Below, piece after piece: positions 27,373 to 34,999 of a stretch of 44,508 bases of DNA. Numbering within the stretch: position 1 is the first letter of the stretch; every line of letters starts with the position of its first letter. This stretch comes from Flavobacteriales bacterium (GTDB lineage Bacteria > Bacteroidota > Bacteroidia > Flavobacteriales > TMED113): positions 7,914-52,421 of the forward strand of contig NZUK01000039.1 of NCBI GenBank assembly GCA_002701365.1, read 5' to 3'. A program made the translations under genes and the position numbers. Under the pieces are notes generated by a model. The model did not search any database and was not told the origin of the DNA. It saw only the letters and a list, made by a program, of their open reading frames with translations.

Positions 27373-28281
27373 ATGAATAAAGTAGTAGTTACTGGAGGGG
27401 CTGGATTCATAGGTTCAAACTTAGTTGATGTATTAATTGCACAGAGTATACAAGTCATCATTATTGACGATTTATCTACAGGAAAGCTGGAAAATATAAA
27501 TAAAAAAGCAGTCTTTTTGCAACATGATTTAGCTTCTATTTCCCAAAAAGAATTAATTAGTATTTTTAGTGATATTGACATAGTTTTCCATTTAGCAGCT
27601 TTGGCTAGGGTGCAACCGTCCATTGAAGATCCATTTCCTTATCATCATGTAAATGTTACTGCTACACTTAACGTACTTTACGCAGCCCATAAGTCTAATG
27701 TGAAGAAAGTTGTCTATAGTGCAAGTAGTTCTTGTTATGGGAATACCGATATTATTCCTCAGACTGAGGACGACCCAACTAATCCTCTTTCGCCTTATGG
27801 ATTACAGAAATATATTGGAGAACAGTATTGCCGTATGTTTAGTCATGTTTATAATTTAGATACAGTATGTTTACGTTATTTTAATGTTTATGGTGAAAGA
27901 ATGAGTCTTGAAGGTGCTTATTGTTTGGTGACAGGTATCTTTGCTCGACAAATGAAACAAGGAAAACCATTAACTATTACTAATGATGGACAACAAAGAA
28001 GAGACTTTACTTATGTCGGAGATGTTGTACAGGCAAATATATTGGCAGCCAATCATCACAAGGAGTTAAACGGAGAGATATTTAATATTGGGAATGGAAA
28101 AAGTATTTCAATTAATGAGGTTGCTGATATGTTTGGTGGCAAGAAAGTGTATGGTGAAAAGAGGCTAGAACCATTTGAAACTTTAGCTAATAATCAAAAG
28201 GCGAAAAGTATTTTAGGATGGAGACCATTGGGTGACTTAGAAGAGTGGATTAAACATTATAAAATAGAATTAGAGATATGA
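27373..28281 (+). CDS. NAD-dependent sugar nucleotide epimerase/dehydratase (extended SDR)
   Basis: A 302-residue extended short-chain dehydrogenase. The NAD site is TGGAGFIGSN (7-16), and the catalytic triad is in SASSSCYG (117-123) with Tyr142 and Lys146 (PYGLQK). It resembles UDP-GlcNAc/UDP-Glc 4-epimerases of the WbpP/GalE group, with the typical RYFNVYGERMS and RRDFTYVGDVV blocks. The exact sugar is uncertain. It starts 14 bases after tonB and overlaps the short UDP-sugar dehydrogenase gene by 4 bases (ATGA), so the two products probably act on the same sugar nucleotide pool, before or after oxidation at C6. Confidence 0.85.
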   Translation: MNKVVVTGGAGFIGSNLVDVLIAQSIQVIIIDDLSTGKLENINKKAVFLQHDLASISQKELISIFSDIDIVFHLAALARVQPSIEDPFPYHHVNVTATLNVLYAAHKSNVKKVVYSASSSCYGNTDIIPQTEDDPTNPLSPYGLQKYIGEQYCRMFSHVYNLDTVCLRYFNVYGERMSLEGAYCLVTGIFARQMKQGKPLTITNDGQQRRDFTYVGDVVQANILAANHHKELNGEIFNIGNGKSISINEVADMFGGKKVYGEKRLEPFETLANNQKAKSILGWRPLGDLEEWIKHYKIELEI

Positions 28282-29123
28282 AAAAAATTGGTATTATTGG
28301 GAGAGGTTTTGTAGGCTCTGCTGTTGAATTTGGTTTTTCAGCTCAAACAGGATGTGATGCTATTGTTAAGGTATTTGACAAAGACCCTAAAATTTCTTTA
28401 CACTCATTAAGTGAAACAATTAATGACTCTGATTTTATATTTGTTTCAGTTCCAACTCCATCTAACTCAGATGGCAGTATTAATATAGATATTTTACATA
28501 GTGTATTGTCAGATATTAATCAAATTAATAATTCAGACAATATTATTTTAATTCGATCAACTATTACCCCTGGGACAACACGTAAATTTGAAAAAGAATT
28601 TTCTAGGCTAAAATTTGTATTTAATCCAGAGTTTTTAACTGAGAGATCTGCAAAATATGATTTTATAAATCAGTCTCGTTTTATTTTAGGTGGTGATAAG
28701 ATTCATACAAGTAAAGTTGCTTCTCTATTTAAGTGGAGATTTGGGTATTCTATACCATTAATAGAGACAAATTTCGAAACAGCAGAATTAATCAAATACA
28801 TGAACAATTGTTTTTTTGCTACCAAGGTATCTTTTTTGAATGAGATGAAATTAATCAGTGATCAAATTGGCTCTGATTGGGATGTTGCTGTTGAAGGATT
28901 TCAGAGAGACGGCAGAATTGGTCATTCTCACTTGTCTGTTCCGGGCCCAGATGGCAAATTGGGTTTTGGTGGTAGTTGTTTTCCAAAGGATATCCAAGCG
29001 ATAATTGATTTTGCACAAAAATTAGATGTAAATCTAAATACCTTAAGAGGTGCTTGGGAAACCAATTTGTCTGTTCGACCAGAAAAAGATTGGGAGGAAT
29101 TAAAAGGTCGCTCTGTAACGTAA
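28278..29123 (+). CDS. Short UDP-glucose/GDP-mannose dehydrogenase family protein
   Basis: A 281-residue member of the family that oxidises C6 of UDP-sugars to uronic acids. The NAD site GRGFVGSA (8-15), the block SVPTPSNSDGSINI, STITPGTT, NPEFLTER and the catalytic Cys234 in GFGGSCFPKD are all present. Two parts of the usual protein of about 430 residues are missing: the segment of about 40 residues between the second Rossmann strand and the TP..DGS block, and the entire C-terminal UDP-binding domain. The stop TAA is clean and the downstream frames encode ctaB, so this is not a frameshift. Such short forms are known in some marine bacteria and phages. In context it may be the WbpA-like step making the uronic acid used by the genes behind sprA. 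Confidence 0.8.
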   Translation: MKKIGIIGRGFVGSAVEFGFSAQTGCDAIVKVFDKDPKISLHSLSETINDSDFIFVSVPTPSNSDGSINIDILHSVLSDINQINNSDNIILIRSTITPGTTRKFEKEFSRLKFVFNPEFLTERSAKYDFINQSRFILGGDKIHTSKVASLFKWRFGYSIPLIETNFETAELIKYMNNCFFATKVSFLNEMKLISDQIGSDWDVAVEGFQRDGRIGHSHLSVPGPDGKLGFGGSCFPKDIQAIIDFAQKLDVNLNTLRGAWETNLSVRPEKDWEELKGRSVT

Positions 29124-29127
29124 ATTT

Positions 29128-30033
29128 TTGCATTTTTTCATTAATTTTACACACAAAATATTACTCATTTTGTTTACATATATTGAACTCCTTAAGCCTA
29201 GATTGTCCGCTACTGTTGTTTTTTCATCTTTAGCGGGTTATTTTTTAGCATCTGGTGCCATCGATGTAGCTTTATTATTAAGATTGTTAATTGGTGGTGT
29301 TGCACTTGTAGGTGCCTCGAATGGATTAAATCAGGTTTATGAAGTAGATATAGATAGTGTAATGGATAGAACAAAAAATCGTCCATTACCTACAAAGAGA
29401 ATATCTGTCACTAGTGCATTTATATTTTCACTTGTTTTAGGTTTGATTGGAATAGGGTTTTTAGCAACTATTAATTTTAGGTGCGCATTTTTTGGAGCAC
29501 TATCTTCACTGATATACGTTGCTGGGTATACACCATTAAAAACAAGTACTCCTATCTCTGGATTTATTGGTGCATTTCCTGGCGCTACTCCATTTATGCT
29601 TGGCTGGGTTGCGGTAACTAATCAGTTTAGTTTAGAAACAGGTATTTTATTTGCTATACAGTTTTTATGGCAATTTCCACATTTTTGGTCCATTGCTTGG
29701 GTGAGATATGAAGACTATAAGAGAGCAAATATTCAATTATTGCCTTCAGGATTTCAAGATCATAAATCTGCTTTTCAAATAGTTTTTTATACATTTTGGT
29801 TATTGCCGATTTCTATTTCTCCAATATTATTGAAGTATTTTCAGATAAATTCTAAATTAGATCTATCAATTTTTGGAGCACTTTTAATATTTTGTATTGG
29901 TTGTGGTTTTTTATATTATTCGTTGCAATTATTAAAAACAAAAAATTCTTTAGATGCAAAAAAATTACTTGTTTGTAGTTTAGTATATTTACCATTAATT
30001 CAAGTTATTTATATAATTGATAAATATATTTAA
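29128..30033 (+). CDS. ctaB: Protoheme IX farnesyltransferase (heme O synthase)
   Basis: A UbiA-superfamily membrane enzyme with about eight helices that attaches farnesyl to heme b, the first step towards heme a for the aa3 oxidase. The two Asp-rich motifs are seen as NQVYEVDIDSVMDRTKNRPLP and the later WVRYEDYKRANIQLLP block; KPRLSATVVFSSLAGY marks the first helix. There is no ATG upstream of that helix: the first available start is TTG at 29128, 4 bases after the preceding gene, and a second TTG at 29170 would give a protein 14 residues shorter. The choice between them is open. It begins the second oxidase gene cluster; ctaA is not in the window. Confidence 0.9.
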   Translation: MHFFINFTHKILLILFTYIELLKPRLSATVVFSSLAGYFLASGAIDVALLLRLLIGGVALVGASNGLNQVYEVDIDSVMDRTKNRPLPTKRISVTSAFIFSLVLGLIGIGFLATINFRCAFFGALSSLIYVAGYTPLKTSTPISGFIGAFPGATPFMLGWVAVTNQFSLETGILFAIQFLWQFPHFWSIAWVRYEDYKRANIQLLPSGFQDHKSAFQIVFYTFWLLPISISPILLKYFQINSKLDLSIFGALLIFCIGCGFLYYSLQLLKTKNSLDAKKLLVCSLVYLPLIQVIYIIDKYI

Positions 30034-30037
30034 GATT

Positions 30038-30607
30038 ATGGAAGATCCGTCAAGATTAAAAATTCACAAAGCTCATCGAACACTATTAATGATTAGTATG
30101 TTTAGTATCATTATGTTATTTGCGGGATTAACTAGTGCTTATATTGTTTCCAAAGGTGCATTAGGAGCTAATTGGGATAATATATCTTTACCAAATATGT
30201 TTTATGTAAGTACATTGCTGATTGTTATTAGCAGTTTCTTTGGTTATAAGGCTATTAAGGCGTGTAAAAAGGATGATTTTGAAATGATCAAAAAATCACT
30301 TTTAGGAGCTATTTTATTTGGTTTTCTGTTTGGTTTTTTTCAATTTTTAGGATGGAAAGAGTTAGTAGATGCTGGCAAGTTTCTGTCGGGAAATAATGTC
30401 GCTTCATCTTATATGTATATATTAACAGCAGTGCATTTATTACATTTAGTAGGTGGTTTAATTTCGTTAATATTTGTATGGTTCAAATCATTTAATAACA
30501 ATTACGATAGTAAAAATTATAATGGTCTAATTCTATCTATTAGATTTTGGCATTTTTTAGCCATTTTATGGTTTTATATTGTGTTGTTTTTGTTAATAAT
30601 AAATTAA
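30038..30607 (+). CDS. Cytochrome c oxidase subunit III-like protein, short form
   Basis: The ATG at 30038 (MEDPSRLK), 4 bases after the ctaB stop, is preferred to a TTG 21 bases earlier that lies inside ctaB. The 189 residues form five membrane helices, with HRTLLMISMFSIIMLFAG near the start, AVHLLHLVGGLISL and RFWHFLAILWFYIVLFLL at the end, as in subunit III/CyoC proteins. It follows heme O synthase and precedes a second, longer subunit III (265 residues with ATG start at 30679), an arrangement usual in Flavobacteriales. Whether both are in one complex cannot be told from sequence. Confidence 0.87.
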   Translation: MEDPSRLKIHKAHRTLLMISMFSIIMLFAGLTSAYIVSKGALGANWDNISLPNMFYVSTLLIVISSFFGYKAIKACKKDDFEMIKKSLLGAILFGFLFGFFQFLGWKELVDAGKFLSGNNVASSYMYILTAVHLLHLVGGLISLIFVWFKSFNNNYDSKNYNGLILSIRFWHFLAILWFYIVLFLLIIN

Positions 30608-30640
30608 AAGTATTATTAAGTTTATTTCATTAATATTAAT

Positions 30641-30648
30641 TAAATTTG
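30641..30648 (+). promoter_or_regulatory. Candidate -7 box for the subunit III operon
   Basis: TAAATTTG, an exact TAnnTTTG match, in the 71-base gap before the longer subunit III gene and 31 bases from its start. No clear TTG -33 element was found. The gap is the longest inside this oxidase cluster, which makes a promoter plausible. Confidence 0.4.
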
Positions 30649-30678
30649 GATTCTAGATTTTATAATTAATTATTGTCT

Positions 30679-31470
30679 ATGCAAACAACGGAAATTCAAG
30701 AAAAGATGTGGGATGGAGGTAAGAAACCTCTGATTGCAAGTTATGGAAAGTTAATGATGTGGTTTTTTTTAATGACTGATGCTTTAACTTTTTCTGCTTT
30801 TTTGGGAGCGTATGGTTTTCAGAGATTTGTTCATGCTGATGCTTGGCCAATTGCTGATGAAGTGTTTACTCATTTTCCATTTGTACATGGAGAATACCCT
30901 ATGTTATTTGTTGCTTTAATGACTTTTATTTTAATTATGAGTTCTGTTACCATGGTTTTAGCGGTCCATCATGGACATAGAATGAATAAAAAAGGTGTGA
31001 TTCTTTGGCTTGGATTAACGATTGTTGGAGGTATCATATTTTTAGGATCCCAAGCTTGGGAGTGGTCGCATTTTATTCATGGAACTTATGAAGGGGCTCT
31101 GCTTGGTGCCGATGGATCAATTGCACATTTTGTTAATGGGTCTGTAGATGAAATTATGAGACATGGAAAGTTAATTTCTGGACAGGATGCATTAGACTTT
31201 ATTTCATCTGCAAAAGAAATAACTGGAGCTAATTTAATTAATAACGAGTATGGTCATCCTTTATTTGCTGACTTTTTCTTCTTTATCACAGGATTTCATG
31301 GATTCCATGTTTTTTCAGGTGTTGTGATTCTAATTATTATTTTTATTAATGTACTACGTGGTACATATGAAAAAAGAGGTCATTATGAGATGGTAGAGAA
31401 AGTAGGTTTATATTGGCATTTTGTTGATCTTGTTTGGGTATTTGTATTTACATTTTTCTATTTAGTTTAA
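30679..31470 (+). CDS. coxC: Cytochrome c oxidase subunit III, long form
   Basis: The start is ATG at 30679 (MQTTEIQEKMWDGG); a TTG two codons earlier is less likely. The 263 residues contain about five to seven membrane helices. The segments MMWFFLMTDALTFSAFLGAY, FLGSQAWEWSHFI, GFHGFHVFSGVVILIIIF and a final GLYWHFVDLVWVFVFTFFYL are typical of heme-copper oxidase subunit III, which stabilises proton uptake in subunit I. A soluble loop of about 50 residues (with DGSIAHFVNGSVDEIM) separates the middle helices and is common in Bacteroidota homologues. It lies 12 bases before subunit IV, so the two are co-transcribed. Its catalytic partners coxA and coxB are in the act-cox operon at 3405-6311. 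Confidence 0.93.
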   Translation: MQTTEIQEKMWDGGKKPLIASYGKLMMWFFLMTDALTFSAFLGAYGFQRFVHADAWPIADEVFTHFPFVHGEYPMLFVALMTFILIMSSVTMVLAVHHGHRMNKKGVILWLGLTIVGGIIFLGSQAWEWSHFIHGTYEGALLGADGSIAHFVNGSVDEIMRHGKLISGQDALDFISSAKEITGANLINNEYGHPLFADFFFFITGFHGFHVFSGVVILIIIFINVLRGTYEKRGHYEMVEKVGLYWHFVDLVWVFVFTFFYLV

Positions 31471-31482
31471 AAATTTTAATAT

Positions 31483-31800
31483 ATGTCAGAAAATAATTCT
31501 ACACGTCAAATTTGGATAGTATTTTGGATATTATTAGTCTTAACAGCCATTGAGGTCTTGTTAGGTATTTTTAAACCTGAATTTATGTTGTCAAATTATA
31601 TTATAGGAGTCACATTATTAAACATGACATTTATTGTTCTTACTATTATTAAGGCATATTATATTGTTGGTGCTTTCATGCATTTGAGCCATGAAGTAAG
31701 ATTATTAAAATTATTTATAGTTGCTCCTATGTGTGTCCTAATTCCGTACTTATTATTTATTTTACTGACTGAGGCCAGTTTTCACGGTGCAATAGGTTAA
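31483..31800 (+). CDS. Cytochrome c oxidase subunit IV-like protein
   Basis: A 105-residue protein with three membrane helices (about 10-27, 37-60, 75-97). The pattern STRQIWIVFWILLVLTAIEV at the start and KAYYIVGAFMHLSHEVRLLK in the second half match the small subunit IV (CyoD/prokaryotic COX4) family of oxidases. It has no cofactor ligands and acts in assembly or stability. It lies 12 bases behind coxC and 2 bases before the SCO gene, completing the oxidase subunit set that starts in the act-cox operon. Confidence 0.88.
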   Translation: MSENNSTRQIWIVFWILLVLTAIEVLLGIFKPEFMLSNYIIGVTLLNMTFIVLTIIKAYYIVGAFMHLSHEVRLLKLFIVAPMCVLIPYLLFILLTEASFHGAIG

Positions 31801-31802
31801 TT

Positions 31803-32537
31803 ATGTTAAGATTTTTAAGTTTTAAAAAGTGGGTGATATTATTTTCAATACTATTATTGCCATATTTACTTGTTCAGATTATTGAAAAAGCTACACATAA
31901 TATTTTTAACTTAGGTTATTTTGAGCAAGAAGTGATGCTGCAGGATGAGTCTGGCGTATATATTCAAGCTATTGATTCTGTTAAAGTGAGGCCATTTAAA
32001 TTCATTAATCAGGATGGTGAATATGTTTCTTCTAATGATTTGATGGGTTATAATTATATTGTTAATTTTTTTTTCACATCTTGCCCCACCATTTGCCCTA
32101 CTACAACATTAAATTTAATTGAACTACAAAACAAAATAAATCAATTTGATATTAAAAACTTTAAAATTATTTCAATAAGTGTTGATCCAGATAATGATAC
32201 ACCACAAAAACTAACAGAGTATGCTAATTCTATGGAAATAGATTTATCAAATTGGGAACTTTTGACTGGTTCAAAAGACGAGATTTATAATCTTGCTCAG
32301 TCTGGATTTTTACTCGCTGTGGGAGAAGACGATTTAGCTCCTGGAGGGATCTTTCATTCTTCAAGTATTACTATAATTGATCAGAAGGGTTATTTTAGGA
32401 CAGGCTTGGATAAGAAAAAAAATAAAAAAATGGTTTATGATGGCACACTATATAGTGATATTAAGCTTTTAGTTGGAGAGATACAAAGACTTAGTATTAC
32501 TGATTACCAGGATAATTATGAAATTACAAAACAATGA
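31803..32537 (+). CDS. sco: SCO1/SenC family copper chaperone for CuA assembly
   Basis: The 244-residue protein has an N-terminal membrane anchor (about 10-27) and a thioredoxin-like SCO domain. Copper ligands are visible: Cys94 and Cys98 in FTSCPTICP, and His185 in GGIFHSSSITIID. The ISVDPDNDTP block is also typical. SCO proteins deliver copper to, or reduce, the CuA site of oxidase subunit II (coxB at 3405). It overlaps the next small gene by 4 bases (ATGA), suggesting that the small protein works with it. Family call is certain; whether it moves copper or electrons is unknown. Confidence 0.93.
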   Translation: MLRFLSFKKWVILFSILLLPYLLVQIIEKATHNIFNLGYFEQEVMLQDESGVYIQAIDSVKVRPFKFINQDGEYVSSNDLMGYNYIVNFFFTSCPTICPTTTLNLIELQNKINQFDIKNFKIISISVDPDNDTPQKLTEYANSMEIDLSNWELLTGSKDEIYNLAQSGFLLAVGEDDLAPGGIFHSSSITIIDQKGYFRTGLDKKKNKKMVYDGTLYSDIKLLVGEIQRLSITDYQDNYEITKQ

Positions 32538-32755
32538 TACATAGAGTCAAATTATTATTATTTCTACTTGTTGTCAGTATCTTTAATGTAGACTCGCAGT
32601 GTGCTATGTGTCGCGCTGTAGCAGAGTCAAGTAAGGAAGCTGGTAGTACTATTGCTAATGGTTTAAATACAGGTATATTATATCTCATGTCGTTTCCTTA
32701 TATCCTACTTTTTTTTGCTTTTCTTACATTTTATTTTAGAAAAAAATACAACTAG
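32534..32755 (+). CDS. Small membrane protein with CxxC motif downstream of SCO
   Basis: A 73-residue protein with an N-terminal signal or membrane segment (about 4-20), a short exposed stretch containing CAMC (Cys23-Cys26) followed by RAVAESSKEAGSTIANGLNTG, and a second hydrophobic helix (about 47-67) ending in basic residues. The gene overlaps SCO by 4 bases. Small proteins with this CAMCRA...GLN pattern are seen next to oxidase assembly genes in Bacteroidota, but I know of no assigned function. The CxxC pair could bind copper or exchange disulfides with SCO. Coding is well supported by the tight spacing to both neighbours (2 bases before tsaB). Confidence 0.75.
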   Translation: MIHRVKLLLFLLVVSIFNVDSQCAMCRAVAESSKEAGSTIANGLNTGILYLMSFPYILLFFAFLTFYFRKKYN

Positions 32756-32757
32756 CT

Positions 32758-33456
32758 ATGGCTTTAATTCTATGCATAGAAACAAGTTCTAAAAATTGTT
32801 CAGTTTTAATTTCACAAAATGGTAATCCTCTTTTATTAAAAGAAAAGTATGATGAAAATTATTGTCATGGAGAGCAACTCCATGTTTTAATTGAAAAGAT
32901 ATTAATTGAATCAAAGATGGATATTGCTGATTTTGATGCTTTTTCACTTAGTGCTGGTCCAGGATCATATACTGGTTTAAGGATAGGTTCTGCGGCAGTA
33001 AAAGGCCTAGCCTTTGCCTTAAATAAGCCAGTGATTGCCGTAGGGACTTTAGAGTCAATGTTTTCAGGGTTTATAAATAAAAATTATAATTATGATTTAT
33101 TTTTTCCTAATCTTGACTCTAGAAAAGGAGAGGTTTATGCAGCTATGTATGATGTGCATAAAAAAGAATGTATAGCACCATTTTGCTGTGAAATCAACAA
33201 TTTTGATTTTAGTAGTATTTTATCAAAAAATAGTGTTTGTTTTTTTGGCCCTGGTAATCAAAAAATACAATCAGTTGTGTCACATAAAAATGCTTCGTTT
33301 ATAAATATGGATTATCCATCTGCAAATTCTTTATCTTTTTTGTCAGAGCATAAGTTTCAAAATAATAATTTTGTAGATCCTGCCTACTTTGAGCCTATGT
33401 ATTTAAAAAAATTCATTGCTACTAAACCTAAAAAAAAGGTAATCACAGATACATAA
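32758..33456 (+). CDS. tsaB: tRNA threonylcarbamoyladenosine biosynthesis protein TsaB
   Basis: The 232-residue protein begins with the ASKHA-type phosphate motif ILCIETSSKNCSVLIS and has SAGPGSYTGLRIGSAAVKGL at about 61-80, both diagnostic of TsaB. It dimerises with TsaD and with TsaE to attach threonylcarbamoyl to A37 of ANN-decoding tRNAs. Length is normal. It follows the small CxxC protein by 2 bases and is the last plus-strand gene before the convergent M20 peptidase, 22 bases away. Partners TsaC, TsaD and TsaE are not in the window. Confidence 0.93.
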   Translation: MALILCIETSSKNCSVLISQNGNPLLLKEKYDENYCHGEQLHVLIEKILIESKMDIADFDAFSLSAGPGSYTGLRIGSAAVKGLAFALNKPVIAVGTLESMFSGFINKNYNYDLFFPNLDSRKGEVYAAMYDVHKKECIAPFCCEINNFDFSSILSKNSVCFFGPGNQKIQSVVSHKNASFINMDYPSANSLSFLSEHKFQNNNFVDPAYFEPMYLKKFIATKPKKKVITDT

Positions 33457-33478
33457 TAATTATTTCAATAATATTTTA

Positions 33479-34837
33479 TTATTGTGAAAAATGTTTAAAA
33501 AACAAAGGAATTGTTTCAATGCCTTTAAAAAAATTAAATAATCCGTAATGTTCATTGGGAGAATGAATGGCATCAGAATCTAATCCGAATCCCATTAAAA
33601 TTGATTTTAAACCCAACTCTTTTTCAAACAAGGCTACTATTGGTATGCTTCCTCCAGTTCTGACTGGTACTGGTGTTTTTCCAAACGTTTCTTCCATTGC
33701 TTTACTAGCTGCTAAATAACCTTTTTCATTTGTTGGAGAAACATAGGCTTCGCCTCCATGGTGTGGTCGTACTTTAACAGTTACGCTTTTTGGAGCTATA
33801 GATTTAAAATGATTTTCAAATAATTTGGTAATCTCATCAGATTTTTGGTGAGGTACTAGTCTCATAGATATTTTTGCATATGCTTTTGATGGTATTACAG
33901 TTTTAGCACCTTCTTCAGTGTATCCTCCCCATATTCCATTTACATCTAATGTTGGTCTAATAGAGTTTCGTTCCATTGTTGAGAAATTACGTTCCCCATA
34001 AACATCATCTATGTCTAATTCTTGTTTGTAGGCATCAATATTAAATGGAGCCTGCGCCATTAATTTTCTTTGTTCTTCAGAAATAATTTCAACATGGTCA
34101 TAAAAATTTGGAATAGTTATTTTATTATTTTCATCGTGAAGTGAGGCTATCATCTTACATAGAATATTGATTGGGTTTGCTACAGCTCCGCCATACAGCC
34201 CTGAATGAAGGTCACGATTGGGACCTGTGACTTCTACCTCTACATAACTTAATCCTCTTAGCCCAGTTGTGATAGAGGGAGTGTCGTTAGCAATTATTCC
34301 TGTGTCAGAAATAAGTATTACGTCCGATGACAATAACTCTTTATTGTTCTTAACAAAATCTTCCAAATTTTCTGAACCTACCTCTTCTTCGCCTTCAATC
34401 ATAAATTTGATATTACAGGTCAGGCTATTTGTTGCTAACATGGTTTCAGCAGCTTTTACGTGCATGAAGAATTGTCCTTTGTCGTCACAAGCTCCTCTTG
34501 CGTATATCTTTTCATTACGAATTTCAGGTTTGAATGGGTCAGAATGCCATAAATCTAAAGGATCAGGAGGTTGAACGTCGTAGTGACCATAAATAAGTAC
34601 GGTTGGTAAGGTTTTGTCAATAATTTTTTCCCCGTAAACAATGGGATAGCCTTTTGTTTGAAATAGCTTTGTGTTTTCAATGCCAATTTGATCTAAATTG
34701 TCTTTTACCATTTTAGCTGTATTAAAAACAGAGTCTTTGTATTTTGGGTTAGCGCTGATAGAGGGTTGTTCTAATAATTCAAACAATTCCTTTAAGAATC
34801 GGTCTTTGTTTTTTTTAATGTATTCTAAGTGGGTCAT
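33479..34837 (-). CDS. M20 family metallo-dipeptidase
   Basis: The 452-residue protein is a zinc peptidase of the M20 family, close to carnosinase-like (CNDP) dipeptidases. Metal ligands are recognisable: His85 with Asp87 in YGHYDVQPP, Asp118 in ARGACDDKGQ, the Glu pair in MIEGEEEVGSEN (148-152), and the last His in DAIHSPNEHYG. A dimerisation domain (about 190-330) lies between. There is no signal peptide, so it is cytoplasmic, cleaving dipeptides or similar amides. Single gene, divergent from the giant secreted proteins and convergent with tsaB. Substrate cannot be told. Confidence 0.9.
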   Translation of the reverse strand: MTHLEYIKKNKDRFLKELFELLEQPSISANPKYKDSVFNTAKMVKDNLDQIGIENTKLFQTKGYPIVYGEKIIDKTLPTVLIYGHYDVQPPDPLDLWHSDPFKPEIRNEKIYARGACDDKGQFFMHVKAAETMLATNSLTCNIKFMIEGEEEVGSENLEDFVKNNKELLSSDVILISDTGIIANDTPSITTGLRGLSYVEVEVTGPNRDLHSGLYGGAVANPINILCKMIASLHDENNKITIPNFYDHVEIISEEQRKLMAQAPFNIDAYKQELDIDDVYGERNFSTMERNSIRPTLDVNGIWGGYTEEGAKTVIPSKAYAKISMRLVPHQKSDEITKLFENHFKSIAPKSVTVKVRPHHGGEAYVSPTNEKGYLAASKAMEETFGKTPVPVRTGGSIPIVALFEKELGLKSILMGFGLDSDAIHSPNEHYGLFNFFKGIETIPLFFKHFSQ

Positions 34838-34887
34838 ATTTAATTTTTTGGGTTTGAATCTTTAAAAATAAGAATCTAAAATTTTTT

Positions 34888-34908
34888 ATACTAAATTAAA
34901 ATTAGTAT
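34888..34908. repeat. Inverted repeat in the divergent promoter region
   Basis: ATACTAA and TTAGTAT form a perfect 7-bp stem around a 7-base loop (34895-34901), between the M20 peptidase and the first giant cargo gene. There is no T run placed to make it a terminator for either gene, as both point away. An operator is possible; AT-rich chance is also possible. Confidence 0.3.
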
Positions 34909-34917
34909 TTTAAGTTT

Positions 34918-34954
34918 TTGAATAGCTTTAATAAAATTATAAATAATATCTTTG
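34918..34954 (+). promoter_or_regulatory. Candidate promoter for the tandem T9SS cargo genes
   Basis: TATCTTTG at 34947-34954 is an exact TAnnTTTG match, 45 bases before the start at 35000; TTG at 34918-34920 lies 26 bases upstream, somewhat longer than usual. The next gene follows after 6 bases, so both cargo genes may share it. Confidence 0.4.
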
Positions 34955-34999
34955 TCTATTATAGCACCAATACTTATTTAAAGCATAAAAGTAGTTAAT

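Noticed and set aside
28278-29123. Frameshift or truncation by mutation in the short UDP-sugar dehydrogenase
   Set aside because: The frame ends in a clean TAA and no frame downstream encodes the missing UDP-binding domain; ctaB starts at once. A naturally short form is the better reading.
30017-30037. TTG start for the short subunit III protein
   Set aside because: It lies inside ctaB; the ATG at 30038, 4 bases after the ctaB stop, fits the family N-terminus better.
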